Below are positions 13,401 to 24,089 of a stretch of DNA of 64,000 nucleotides, one piece after another. How positions within the stretch are numbered: position 1 is the stretch's first letter; each line of letters starts with the position of its first letter. Location of the stretch: NCBI GenBank assembly GCA_964017195.1, contig CAXHKT010000183.1, forward strand, positions 248,001 through 312,000, given 5' to 3'. This DNA is from Siderastrea radians. Its lineage: Eukaryota; Cnidaria; Anthozoa; Scleractinia; Rhizangiidae. The notes below the pieces were generated by a model. That model searched no databases, was not told the DNA's origin, and saw only the letters and a program-made list of their open reading frames with translations. A program made the translations under genes and the position numbers.

Positions 13401-16400
13401 TTCTAATCTATCTGTTGTGTACTTGGGTGACCTGTTTACCTGTACACAGCAGATGCACTGGGGCATTTATGTGCCTGTGTGAGGTAACTTTTTAATGATT
13501 GTTTGTTTTGAGTGTAAGCGAGTAGCTTTGAAAGTTGTGAGTATTGTTTTGTTTCTAATCTATCTGTTGTGTACTTGGGTGACCTGTTTACCTGTACACA
13601 GCAGATGCACTGGGGCATTTATGTGCCTATGTGAAGTAACTTTTTAATGATTGTTTGTTTTGAGTGTAAGCGAGCTGCTTCGAAAGTTGTGAGTATTGTT
13701 TTGTTTCTAATCTATCTGTTGTGTACTTGGGTGACCTGTTTACCTGTACACAGCGGATGCACTGGGGCATTTATGTGCCTGTGTGAAGTAACTTTTTAAT
13801 GATTGTTTGTTTTGAGTGTAAGAGTGCAGCTTCGAAAGTTGTGAGTTTTGTTTTGTTTCTAATCTATCTGTTGTGTACTTGGGTGACCTGTTTACCTGTA
13901 CACAGCAGACGCACTGGGGCATTTATGTGCCTGTGTGAAGTAACATTTTAATGATTGTTTGTTTTGAGTGTAAGCTAGCAGCTTCGAAAGTTGTGAGTAT
14001 TGTCTTGTTTCTAATCTATCTGTTGTGTACTTGGGTGACCTGTTTGCCTGTACACAGCAGATGCACTGGGGCATTTATGTGCCTGTGTGAAGTAACTTTT
14101 TAATGATTGTTTGTTTTGAGTGTAAGCGAGCTGCTTCGAAAGTTGTGAGTATTGTTTTGTTTCTAATCTATCTGTCGGCACTTGGGTGACCTGTTTACCT
14201 GTACACAGCAGATGCACTTGGGCATTTATGTGCCTGTGTGAAGTAACTCTTTAATGATTGTTTGTTTTGAGTGTAAGCGAGTAGCTTTGAAAGTTGTGAG
14301 TTTTGTTTTGTTTCTAATCTATCTGTTGTGTACTTGGGTGACCTGTTTACCTGTACACAGCAGACGCACTGGGGCATTTATGTGCCTGTGTGAAGTAACT
14401 TTTTAATGATTGTTTGTTTTGAGTGTAAGCCAGCTGCTTCGAAAGTTGTGAGTATTGTTTTGTTTCTAATCTATCTGTCGGCACTTGGGTGACCTGTTTA
14501 CCTGTACACAGCAGATGCACTTGGGCATTTATGTGCCTGTGTGAAGTAACTTTTTAATGATTGTTTGTTTTGAGTGTAAGCGAGTAGCTTTGAAAGTTGT
14601 GAGTTTTGTTTTGTTTCTAATCTATCTGTTGTGTACTTGGGTGACCTGTTTACGTGTACACAGCAGACGCACTGGGGCATTTATGTGCCTGTGTGAAGTA
14701 ACTTTTTAATGATTGTTTGTTTTGAGTGTAAGCCAGCTGCTTCGAAAGTTGTGAGTATTGTTTTGTTTCTAATCTATCTGTTGTGTACTTGGGTGACCTG
14801 TTTACCTGTACACAGCAGATGCACTGGGGCATTTATGTGCCTGTGTGAAGTAACTTTTTAATGATTCTTTGTTTTGAGTGTAAGCGAGCAGCTTCAAAAG
14901 TTACAAGTGTGTATTGTTTTGTTTCTAATCTATCTGTTGTGTACTTGGGTGACCTGTTTACCTGTACACAGCAGACGCACTGGGGCATTTATGTGCCTGT
15001 GTGAAGTAACTTTTTAATGATTGTTTGTTTTGAGTGTAAGCCAGCTGCTTCGAAAGTTGTGAGTATTGTTTTGTTTCTAATCTATCTGTTGTGTACTTGG
15101 GGACCTGTTTACCTGTACACAGCAGATGCACTGGGGCATTTATGTGCCTGTGTGAAGTAACTTTTTAATGATTGTTTGTTTTGAGTGTAGGCGAGCAGCT
15201 TCGAAAGTTGTGAGTATTGTTTTGTTTCTAATCTATCTGTTGTGTACTTGGGTGACCTGTTTACCTGTACACAGCAGATGCACTGGGGCATTTATGTGCC
15301 TGTGTGAAGTAACTTTTTAATGATTGTTTGTTTTGAGTGTAAGCGAGTAGCTTTGAAAGTTGTGAGTATTGTTTTGTTTCTAATCGATCTGTTGTGTACT
15401 TGGGTGACCTGTTTACCTGTACACAGCAGATGCACTGGGGCATTTATGTGCCTTTGTGAAGTAACTTTTTAATGATTGTTTGTTTTGAGTGTAAGCGAGC
15501 AGCTTCGAAAGTTGTGAGTATTGTTTTGTTTCTAATCTATCTGTTGTGTACTTGGGTGACCTGTTTACCTGTACACAGCAGATGCACTGGGGCATTTATG
15601 TGCCTGTGTGAAGTAACTTTTTAATGATTGTTTGTTTTGAGTGTAAGAGTGCAGCTTCGAAAGTTGTGAGTTTTGTTTTGTTTCTAATCTATCTGTTGTG
15701 TACTTGGGTGACCTGTTTACCTGTACACATCAGATGCACTGGGGCATTTATGTGCCTTTGTGAAGTAACTTTTTAATGATTGTTTGTTTTGAGTGTAAGC
15801 TAGCAGCTTCGAAAGTTGTGAGTATTGTCTTGTTTCTAATCTATCTGTTGTGTACTTGGGTGACCTGTTTGCCTGTACACAGCAGATGCACTGGGGCATT
15901 TATGTGCCTGTGTGAAGTAACTTTTTAATGATTGTTTGTTTTGAGTGTAAGCGAGCTGCTTCGAAAGTTGTGAGTATTGTTTTGTTTCTAATCTATCTGT
16001 CGGCCCTTGGGTGACCTGTTTACCTGTACAGAGCAGGTGCACTTGGGCATTTATGTGCCTGTGTGAAGTAACTTTTTAATGATTGTTTGTTTTGAGTGTA
16101 AGCGAGTAGCTTTGAAAGTTGTGAGTTTTGTTTTGTTTCTAATCTATCTGTTGTGTACTTGGGTGACCTGTTTACCTGTACACAGCAGATGCACTTGGGC
16201 ATTTATGTGCCTGTGTGAAGTAACTTTTTAATTATTGTTTGTTTTGAGTGTAAGCGAGCTGCTTCGAAGGTTGTGTGTATTGTTTTGTTTCTAATCTATC
16301 TGTTGTGTACGTGGGTGACCTGTTTACCTGTACACAGCAGATGCACTGGGGCATTTATGTGCCTGTGTGAAGTAACTTTTTAATGATTGTTTGTTTTGAG

Positions 16401-18028
16401 TGTAAGCGAGTAGCTTTGAAAGTTGTGAGTGTTGTTTTGTTTCTAATCTATCTGTTGTGTACTTGGGTGACCTGTTTGCCTGACACAGCAGATGCACTGG
16501 GGAATTTATGTGCCTGTGTGAAGTAACTTTTTAATGATTGTTTGTTTTGAGTGTAAGCAAGCAGCTTCGAAAGTTGTGAGTATTGTTTTTTTTCTAATCT
16601 ATCTGTTGTGTACTTGGGTGACCTGTTTACCTGTACACAGCAGATGCACTGGGGCATTTATGTGCCTGTGTGAAGTAACTTTTTAATGATTGTTTGTTTT
16701 GAGTGTAAGCGAGTAGCTTTGAAAGTTGTGAGTATTGTTTTGTTTCTAATCTATCTGTTGTGTACTTGGGTGACCTGTTTACCTGTACACAGCAGATGCA
16801 CTGGGGCATTTATGTGCCTGTGTGAAGTAACTTTTTAATGATTGTTTGTTTTGAGTGTAAGCGAGCTGCTTCGAAAGTTGTGAGTATTGTTTTGTTTCTA
16901 ATCTATCTGTTGTGTACTTGGGTGACCTGTTTACCTGTACACAGCAGATGCACTGGGGCATTTATGTGCCTGTGTGAAGTAACTTTTTAATGATTGTTTG
17001 TTTTGAGTGTAAGAGTGCAGCTTCGAAAGTTGTGAGTTTTGTTTTGTTTCTAATCTATCTGTTGTGTACTTGGGTGACCTGTTTACCTGTACACAGCAGA
17101 TGCACTGGGGCATTTATGTGCCTTTGTGAAGTAACTTTTTAATGATTGTTTGTTTTGAGTGTAAGCTAGCAGCTTCGAAAGTTGTGAGTATTGTCTTGTT
17201 TCTAATCTATCTGTTGTGTACTTGGGTGACCTGTTTGCCTGTACACAGCAGATGCACCGGGGCATTTATGTGCCTGTGTGAAGTAACTTTTTAATGATTG
17301 TTTGTTTTGAGTGTAAGCGAGCTGCTTCGAAAGTTGTGAGTATTGTTTTGTTTCTAATCTATCTGTCGGCACTTGGGTGACCTGTTTACCTGTACACAGC
17401 AGATGCACTTGGGCATTTATGTGCCTGTGTGAAGTAACTTTTTAATGATTGTTTGTTTTGAGTGTAAGCGAGTAGCTTTGAAAGTTGTGAGTTTTGTTTT
17501 GTTTCTAATCTATCTGTTGTGTACTTGGGTGACCTGTTTACCTGTACACAGCAGATGCACTTGGGCATTTATGTGCCTGTGTGAAGTAACTTTTTAATTA
17601 TTGTTTGTTTTGAGTGTAAGCGAGCTGCTTCGAAGGTTGTGTGTATTGTTTTGTTTCTAATCTATCTGTTGTGTACGTGGGTGACCTGTTTACCTGTACA
17701 CAGCAGATGCACTGGGGCATTTATGTGCCTGTGTGAAGTAACTTTTTAATGATTGTTTGTTTTGAGTGTAAGCGAGTAGCTTTGAAAGTTGTGAGTATTG
17801 TTTTGTTTCTAATCTATCTGTTGTGTACTTGGGTGAGCTGTTTGCCTGTACACAGCAGATGCACTGGGGCATTTATGTGCCTGTGTGAAGTAACTTTTTA
17901 ATCATTGTTTGTTTTGAGTGTAAGCGAGCAGCTTCGAAAGTTGTGAGTATTGTTTTGTTTCTAATCTATCTGTTGTTTACTTGGGTGACCTGTTTACCTG
18001 TACACAGCAGATGCACTGGGGCATGTTT
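4418..18028. repeat. 152-bp minisatellite array with higher-order structure
   Basis: About 89 tandem copies of a 152-bp monomer that reads through 'cttgggtgacctgtttacct', 'gtacacagcagatgcactgg', 'ggcatttatgtgcctgtgtg', 'aagtaactttttaatgattg', 'tttgttttgagtgtaagcga' and 'gcttcgaaagttgtgag'. The first copy (4418-4460) and the last (after 18020) are degenerate. Diagnostic variants recur at 1518 bp (10 monomers), for example a 'tctgtcggcac' deletion variant ending near 6735 and 8253. They recur again at 5925 bp (39 monomers), for example 6297/12222, 7815/13740 and 9911/15836. There are about 2.2 copies of the 5.9-kb block. Because 152 is not a multiple of 3, the 60-residue minus-strand frames in every monomer are not a continuous gene. 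Confidence 0.97.
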
Positions 18029-18029
18029 T

Positions 18030-18055
18030 TGCCATGTGCCATTTGGCACTTATAT
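18030..18055. repeat. Short palindrome at the right edge of the 152-bp array
   Basis: GTGCCA-TT-TGGCAC at 18036-18049 is a perfect 6-bp inverted repeat nested in an imperfect outer TGCCAT...ATGGCA. It sits directly where the last monomer diverges. Confidence 0.7.
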
Positions 18056-18649
18056 GGCATGACCTTGAGCCAAATGTCGTCCCATCTAGCCCTCCCACGC
18101 AGTCAACAAGTGCATAACTTGCAAATTTTAATGTTAAATTTGCAGTATTTGATTATTACTAAGTATTAAGAAAGCTTTTGATTACTTCATCACTGAATTA
18201 GAAATTGTTTGCTGATTTATATACATGTACATCAAAAATAAATTAAAAGGAAATTTTGAATCTGGAATATTTATGAAAGTCCATTTCGAATTTCAATTTT
18301 TATCTAAGGAAATTTGAATCTTGAATATTTTGTTAAAGTCCATTTTAAATTACAATTTTTATCTTATAGAGAAAAAGCTACTGTTGATTGTTAAAATGAT
18401 ATATATTTTACAGAACTCTGATTTTAATGTTACTTGTAGAGAATTTATACCACTTTACAGTGTGTTACGTTCCTTTGTAAAACATTAAGTAGCTTGAAAG
18501 GAAACAATAAAAAGTTTATGTTTGTAAGTGGAAACTTGTTTATGTATTTGTTTTTCTCTCATATGTGGGGGTGATAATTCATTTACATCGAATGTGTAGT
18601 TAATATACAAATTGGCAGTAAATGCAAAACAAGAACAAGAAAATGATGC
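18056..18649. other. AT-rich unique right segment of the TIR element
   Basis: No gene is seen. Two diverged ~57-bp direct repeats lie near 18253-18365 ('aaagtccatttcgaatttca' versus 'aaagtccattttaaattaca'). AATAAA at 18506-18511 on the plus strand could be a 3' end signal for the plus-strand gene remnant far upstream. Confidence 0.5.
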
Positions 18650-19172
18650 TAGAATAATTATGTATTCTGTCCCTTTAATTTGTCACTTAAAGGCGATTAA
18701 ACGGAACTTCCTGTTCATATAATTTCATTTCCTGTCTTTAATTTGAAATTAAAGATACTTAAAGAATACTTTCCTTAACATTTACTTAACATTTAAGGTG
18801 ACATAGCCTCTTAAAGAATTCTATCCTGTCCTTAAAGTTGTCACTTAAAGGGTCTTAAAACACTCTTTACTGGCCCTTTATAATTTCAATTTAAGATGCG
18901 AAAAGGATACTTTCCTTACCATTTACTTAACATTTAAGGAAGCATTTCCTCTTAAAGGATTATATCCTGTCCTTTAAGTTGTCACTTAAAGGATCTTAAA
19001 AAACTCTTTACTGACCCTTTAAGAACACTGCTTAAATGGCATGTAAATGGTTCATTAAGTGTTTTAAGTGAATGTCTTAAAGATGAAGGAAATAAACATT
19101 TAATGTGTTTAAGATACACTTAAAGAAACAGAAAACCGTTCTTTACTCTATCTTTAAGAAACCTTTAAGTGA
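18650..19172. repeat. Right subterminal CTTAAAG-rich zone
   Basis: Dense CTTAAAG/CTTTAAG motifs in both orientations. It includes two ~140-bp direct repeats, each with 'atactttcctta', 'catttacttaacatttaagg', 'tatcctgtcctt' and 'gtcacttaaagg', starting near 18767 and 18908. It mirrors the left subterminal zone. Confidence 0.75.
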
Positions 19173-19198
19173 CATTAAATCTGTCATTTCGTCCTGTG
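19173..19198. repeat. Right terminal inverted repeat
   Basis: Inverted copy of 811-836. The last 14 bases are identical to the left end in reverse complement. It is followed by the TAA target duplication at 19199-19201. Confidence 0.9.
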
Positions 19199-21350
19199 TA
19201 AGGATCGCACATATCGCGCTTTTCTACACAGTAAACTTTTTTTTCTGATAGCCCCGAGGGATTTGCGTTATTATTAGGCCAGTGCGCAGCCTTGCGCAGC
19301 CTTGCGCAGTGAACAACACCTTCTTTAGCCTCTGGGAAGGCCAAAAATGGGGTTTTTTCGCTAAGGATCGCACATATCGCGCTATTCTACACAATAAACT
19401 TTTTTTTCTGATAGCCCCGAGGGATTTGCGTTATTATTAGTCCAGTGTGCAGCCTTGCGCAGCCTTGCGCAGCCTTGCGCAGCCTTGCGCAGCCTTGCGC
19501 AGCCTTGCGCAGCCTTGCGCAGTGAAAAACACCTTTTTTAGCCTCTGGGAAGGCCAAAAATGGGGTTTTTTCCCTAAGGATCGCACATATCGCACCTTCT
19601 TTGTGCTTTTGCACAAAAGGAATTTTTTTCGGATGGTCCCAGAGGGATTGAATGCATTTGGGACCTTTGCGCATGCAGCTGAGAGCGCCAATTAGCTTTT
19701 TTCTGCTTTTTGGGGCTAGTTCAAGCCCTGAAAAAGTGCAGCACTTTTTAGTATCGCAAATTTCGACAAAAATAGTGCCAAATGGAATGTTTTTTGGTGC
19801 CGCAACGGGATCTGGGGTGCTTTTGTGCTGGGGCTGTTGCACCAAAACCAGCACTTTTTTGAGGGACCCACCCCACCCCTCTCAAAACTGAAATTCCCAC
19901 CTTATCGACAAAATCGCAGACTTTGTACACAATAAACTTTTTTTTCTCATATCCCCGAGGATTTGCGTTATTATTAGGCCAGTGCGCAGCCTTGCGCAGT
20001 GAACAACACCTTTTTTAGCCTCTGGGAAGGCCAAAAATGGGGTTTTTTCGCTAAGGATCGCACATTTCGCGCTCTTCTACACAATAAACTTTTTTTTCTG
20101 ATAGCCCCGAGGGATTTGCGTTATTATTAGGCCAGTACGCAGCCTTGCACAGCCTTGCGCAGTGAACAACACCTTTTTTAGCCTCTGGGAAGGCCAAAAA
20201 TGGGGTTTTTTTGCTAAGGATCGCACATATCGCGCTTTTCTACACAATAAACTTTTTTTTCTGATAGCCCCAAGGGATTTGCGTTATTATTAGGCCAGTG
20301 CGCAGCCTTGCGCAGCCTTGCGCAGTGAACAACACCTTTTTTAGCCTCTGGGAAGGCCAAAAATGGGTTTTTTCGCTAAGGATCGCACATATCGCGCTTT
20401 TCAACACAATAAACTTTTTTTTCTGATAGCCCCGAGGGATTTGCGTTATTATTAGGCCAGTGCGCAGCCTTGCGCAGCCTTGCGCAGTGAACAACACCTT
20501 TTTTAGCCTCTGTGAAGGCCAAAATTGGGGTTTTTTCCCTAAGGATCGCATATATCGCACCTTCGTTGTGCTTTTGCACAAAAGGAATTTTTTTCGGATG
20601 GTCCCAGCGGGATTGAATGCATTTGGGACCTTTGTGCATGCAGCTGAGAACGCCAAATAGCTTTTTTCTGCTTTTTGGGGCTAATTCAAGCCCTGAAAAA
20701 GTGCAGCACTTTTTAGTATCGCCAAATTCGATAAAAATAGTGCCAAATGGAATGTTTTTTGGTGCCACAACGGGATCTGGGGTGCTTTAGTGCTGGGGCC
20801 GTTGCACCAAAACCAGCTCTTTTTTGAGGGACCCACCCCACCCCTCTCAAAACTGAAATTCCCACCTTATCGACAAAATCGCACACTTTGTACACAATAA
20901 ACTTTTTTTTCTCATTGCCCCGAGGGATTTGCATTATTATTAGGCCAGTGCGCAGCCTTGCGCAGCCTTGCGCAGTGAACAACACCTTTTTTAGCCTCTG
21001 GGAAGGCCAAAAATGGGGTTTTTTCGCTAAGGATCGCACATATCGCGCTTTTCTACACAATAAACTTTTTTTCTGATAGCCCCGAGGGATTTGCGTTATT
21101 ATTAGGCCAGTGCGCAGCCTTGCGCAGCCTTGCGCAGTGAACAACACCTTTTTTAGCCTCTGGGAAGGCCAAAAATGGGGTTTTTTCGCTAAGGATCGCA
21201 CATATCGCACCTTCTTTGTGCTTTTGCACAAAAGGAATTTTTTTCGGATGGTCCCAGAGGGATTGAATGCATTTGGGACCTTTGTGCATGCAGCTGAGAG
21301 TGCCAATTAGCTTTTTTCTGCTTTTTGGGGCTAATTCAAGCCCTGAAAAA

Positions 21351-21600
21351 TAATAATAATAATAATAATAATAAATAATAATAACGAATTTTTAAACAGG
21401 ATGGCCCTTCAGTACATGCATACTGTTATCAAAGGGGTCCTGTAAAAGAAAAATATATATAACATATAAAATAAAATAGATCATATAAAAGGATAAAAGG
21501 TAAAAAGTTAAAAATCTATTAAATTATGCTTACTTAACCTATAAAAATACTTCGTTTAAAGACTGCCTAAATAAAACCCTACTGCTAGTTTGTCTAGTTT
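21351..21600. mobile_element. ~250-bp AT-rich insert in a long satellite unit, copy 1
   Basis: The long unit is interrupted between 'ccctgaaaaa' and 'gcagcacttttt' by a (TAA)n tract followed by 'aacaggatggcccttcagta', 'caaaggggtcctgtaaaag' and AT-rich sequence. A microsatellite at one edge resembles the 3' tail of a truncated retroelement lying on the minus strand. The family is not identified. Confidence 0.6.
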
Positions 21601-23216
21601 GCAGCACTTTTTAGTATCGCCAAATTCGATAAAAATAGTGCCAAATGGAATGTTTCTTGGTGCCGCAACGGGATCAGGGGTGCTTTTGTGCTGGGGCCGT
21701 TGCACCAAAACCAGCACTTTTTTGAGGGACCCACCCCACCCCTCTCAAAACTGAAATTCCCACCTTATCGACAAAATCGCAAACTTTGTACACAAAAAAC
21801 TTTTTTTTCTGATAGCCCCGAGGGATTTGCATTATTATTAGGCCAGTGCGCAGCCTTGCGCAGCCTTGCGCAGTGAACAACACCTTTTTTAGCCTCTGGG
21901 AAGGCCAAAAATGGGGCTTTTTGGCTAAGGATCGCACATATCGCGCTTTTCTAAACAATAAACTTTTTTTCTGATAGCCCCGAGGGATTTGCGTTATTAT
22001 TAGGCCAGTGCGCAGCCTTGCGCAGCCTTGCGCAGTGAACAACACCTTTTTTAGCCTCTGGGAAGGCCAAAAATGGGGTTTTTTCGCTAAGGATCGCACA
22101 TTTCGCGCTTTTCTACACAATAAACTTTTTTTCTGATAGCCCCGAGGGATTTGCGTTATTATTAGGCCAGTGCGCAGCCTTGCGCAGCCTTGCGCAGTGA
22201 ACAACACCTTTTTTAGCCTCTGGGAAGGCCAAAAATGGGGTTTTTTCGCTAAGGATCGCACATATCGCGCTTTTCTACACAATAAACTTTTTTTTCTGAT
22301 AGCCCCGAGGGATTTGCGTTATTATTAGGCCAGTGCGCAGCCTTGCGCAGCCTTGCGCAGTGAACAACACCTTTTTTAGCCTCTGGGAAGGCCAAAAATG
22401 GGGTTATTTTGCTAAGGATCGCACATATCGCGCTTTTCTACACAATAAACTTTTTTTTCTGATAGCCCCGAGGGATTTGCGTTATTATTAGGCCAGTGCG
22501 CAGCCTTGCGCAGCCTTGCGCAGTGAACAACACTTTTTTTAGCCTCTGGGAAGGCCAAAAATGGGGTTTTTTCGCTAAGGATCGCACATATCGCGCTTTT
22601 CTACACAATAAACTTTTGTTTCTGATAGCCCCGAGGGATTTGCGTTATTATTAGGCCAGTGCGCAGCCTTGCGCAGTGAACAACACCTTCTTTAGCCTCT
22701 GGGAAGGCCAAAAATGGGGTTTTTTCGCTAAGGAACGCACATTTCGCGCTTTTCTACACAATAAACTTTTTTTTTTAAAAGCCCCGAGGGATTTGCGTTA
22801 TTATTAGGCCAGTGCGCAGCCTTGCGCAGCCTTGCGCAGTGAACAACACCTTCTTTAGCCTCTGGGAAGGCCAAAAATGGGGTTTTTTCGCTAAGGATCG
22901 CACATATCGCGCTTTTCTACACAATAAACTTTTTTTTCTGATAGCCCCGAGGGATTTGCGTTATTATTAGGCCAGTGCGCAGCCTTGCGCAGCCTTGCGC
23001 AGTGAACAACACCTTTTTTAGCCTCTGGGAAGGCCAAAAATGGGGTTTTTTCGCTAAGGATCGCACATATCGCACCTTCTTTGTGCTTTTGCACAGAAGG
23101 AATTTTTTTTTGGATGGTCCCAGAGGGATTGAATGCATTTGGGACATTTGTGCATGCAGCTGAGAGCGCCAATTAGCTTTTTTCTGCTTTTTGGGGCTAA
23201 TTAAAGCCCTGAAAAA

Positions 23217-23464
23217 TAATAATAATAATAATAATAAATAATAATAACGAATTTTTAAACAGGATGGCCCTTCAGTACATGCGTACTGTTATCAAAGGGG
23301 TCCTGTAAAAGAAAAATATATATAACAATATAAAATAAAATACATCATATAAAAGGATAAAAGGTAAAAAGTTAAAAATCTATTAAATTATGCTTACTTA
23401 ACCTATAAAAATACTTCGTTTAAAGACTGCCTAAATAAAACCCTACTGCTAGTTTGTCTAGTTT
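23217..23464. mobile_element. ~250-bp AT-rich insert in a long satellite unit, copy 2
   Basis: Nearly identical to 21351-21600 and at the same position of the long unit, 1866 bp further on. The pair therefore arose by duplication of the satellite block after one insertion. Confidence 0.6.
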
Positions 23465-24089
23465 GCAGCACTTTTTAGTATCGCCAAATTCGATAAAAAT
23501 AGTGCCAAATGGAATGTTTTTTGGTGCCGCAACGGGATCAGGGGTGCTTTTGTGCTGGGGCCGTTGCACCAAAACCAGCACTTTTTTGAGGGACCCACCC
23601 CACCCCTCTCAAAACTGAAATTCCCACCTTATCGACAAAATCGCAGACTTTGTACACAATAAACTTTTTTTTCTGATAGCCCCGAGGGATTTGCATTATT
23701 ATTAGGCCAGTGTGCAGCCTTGCGCAGCCTTGCGCAGCCTTGCGCAGCCTTGCGCAGCCTTGCACAGTGAACAACACCTTTTTTAGCCTCCGGGAAGGCC
23801 AAAAATGGGTTTTTTCGCTAAGGATCGCACATATCGCGCTTTTCTACACAATAAACTTTTTTTTCTGATAGCCCCGAGGGATTTGCGTTATTATTAGGCC
23901 AGTGCGCAGCCTTGCGCAGCCTTGCGCAGTGAACAACACCTTTTTTAGCCTCTGGGAAGGCCAAAAATGGGGTTTTTTCGCTAAGGATCGCACATATCGC
24001 GCTTTTCTACACAATAAACTTTTTTTTCTGATAGCCCCGAGGGATTTGCGTTATTATTAGGCCAGTGCGCAGCCTTGCGCAGCATTGCG

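Larger units (their letters stand above)
811..19198. mobile_element. 18.4-kb TIR element inserted in satellite array A
   Basis: The sequence begins CACAGGACGAAATG at 811 and ends with its exact reverse complement at 19198. With mismatches the terminal inverted repeat extends to about 26 bp. The trinucleotide TAA flanks both ends (808-810 and 19199-19201). Removing the insert with one TAA restores the array junction 'cgctaaggatcgcac', which proves insertion into array A. A 3-bp TWA-type duplication is known for PIF/Harbinger, and 3-bp duplications also occur in CACTA/EnSpm. hAT (8 bp), piggyBac (TTAA) and Tc1/mariner (TA) do not fit. Inside are CTTAAAG-rich subterminal zones, decayed exons and a huge 152-bp minisatellite. 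No intact transposase is visible, so it is probably non-autonomous. The superfamily is not assigned. Confidence 0.9.

Noticed and set aside
4467..17872. About 85 overlapping minus-strand 60-residue frames (MPQCICCVQ-type)
   Set aside because: They are the same frame in every 152-bp monomer. 152 is not a multiple of 3, each ends in a stop, and there is no splice or promoter context. Not genes.
4418..18028. CRISPR-like regular repeat
   Set aside because: Head-to-tail 152-bp monomers without unique spacers, in a eukaryotic sequence.
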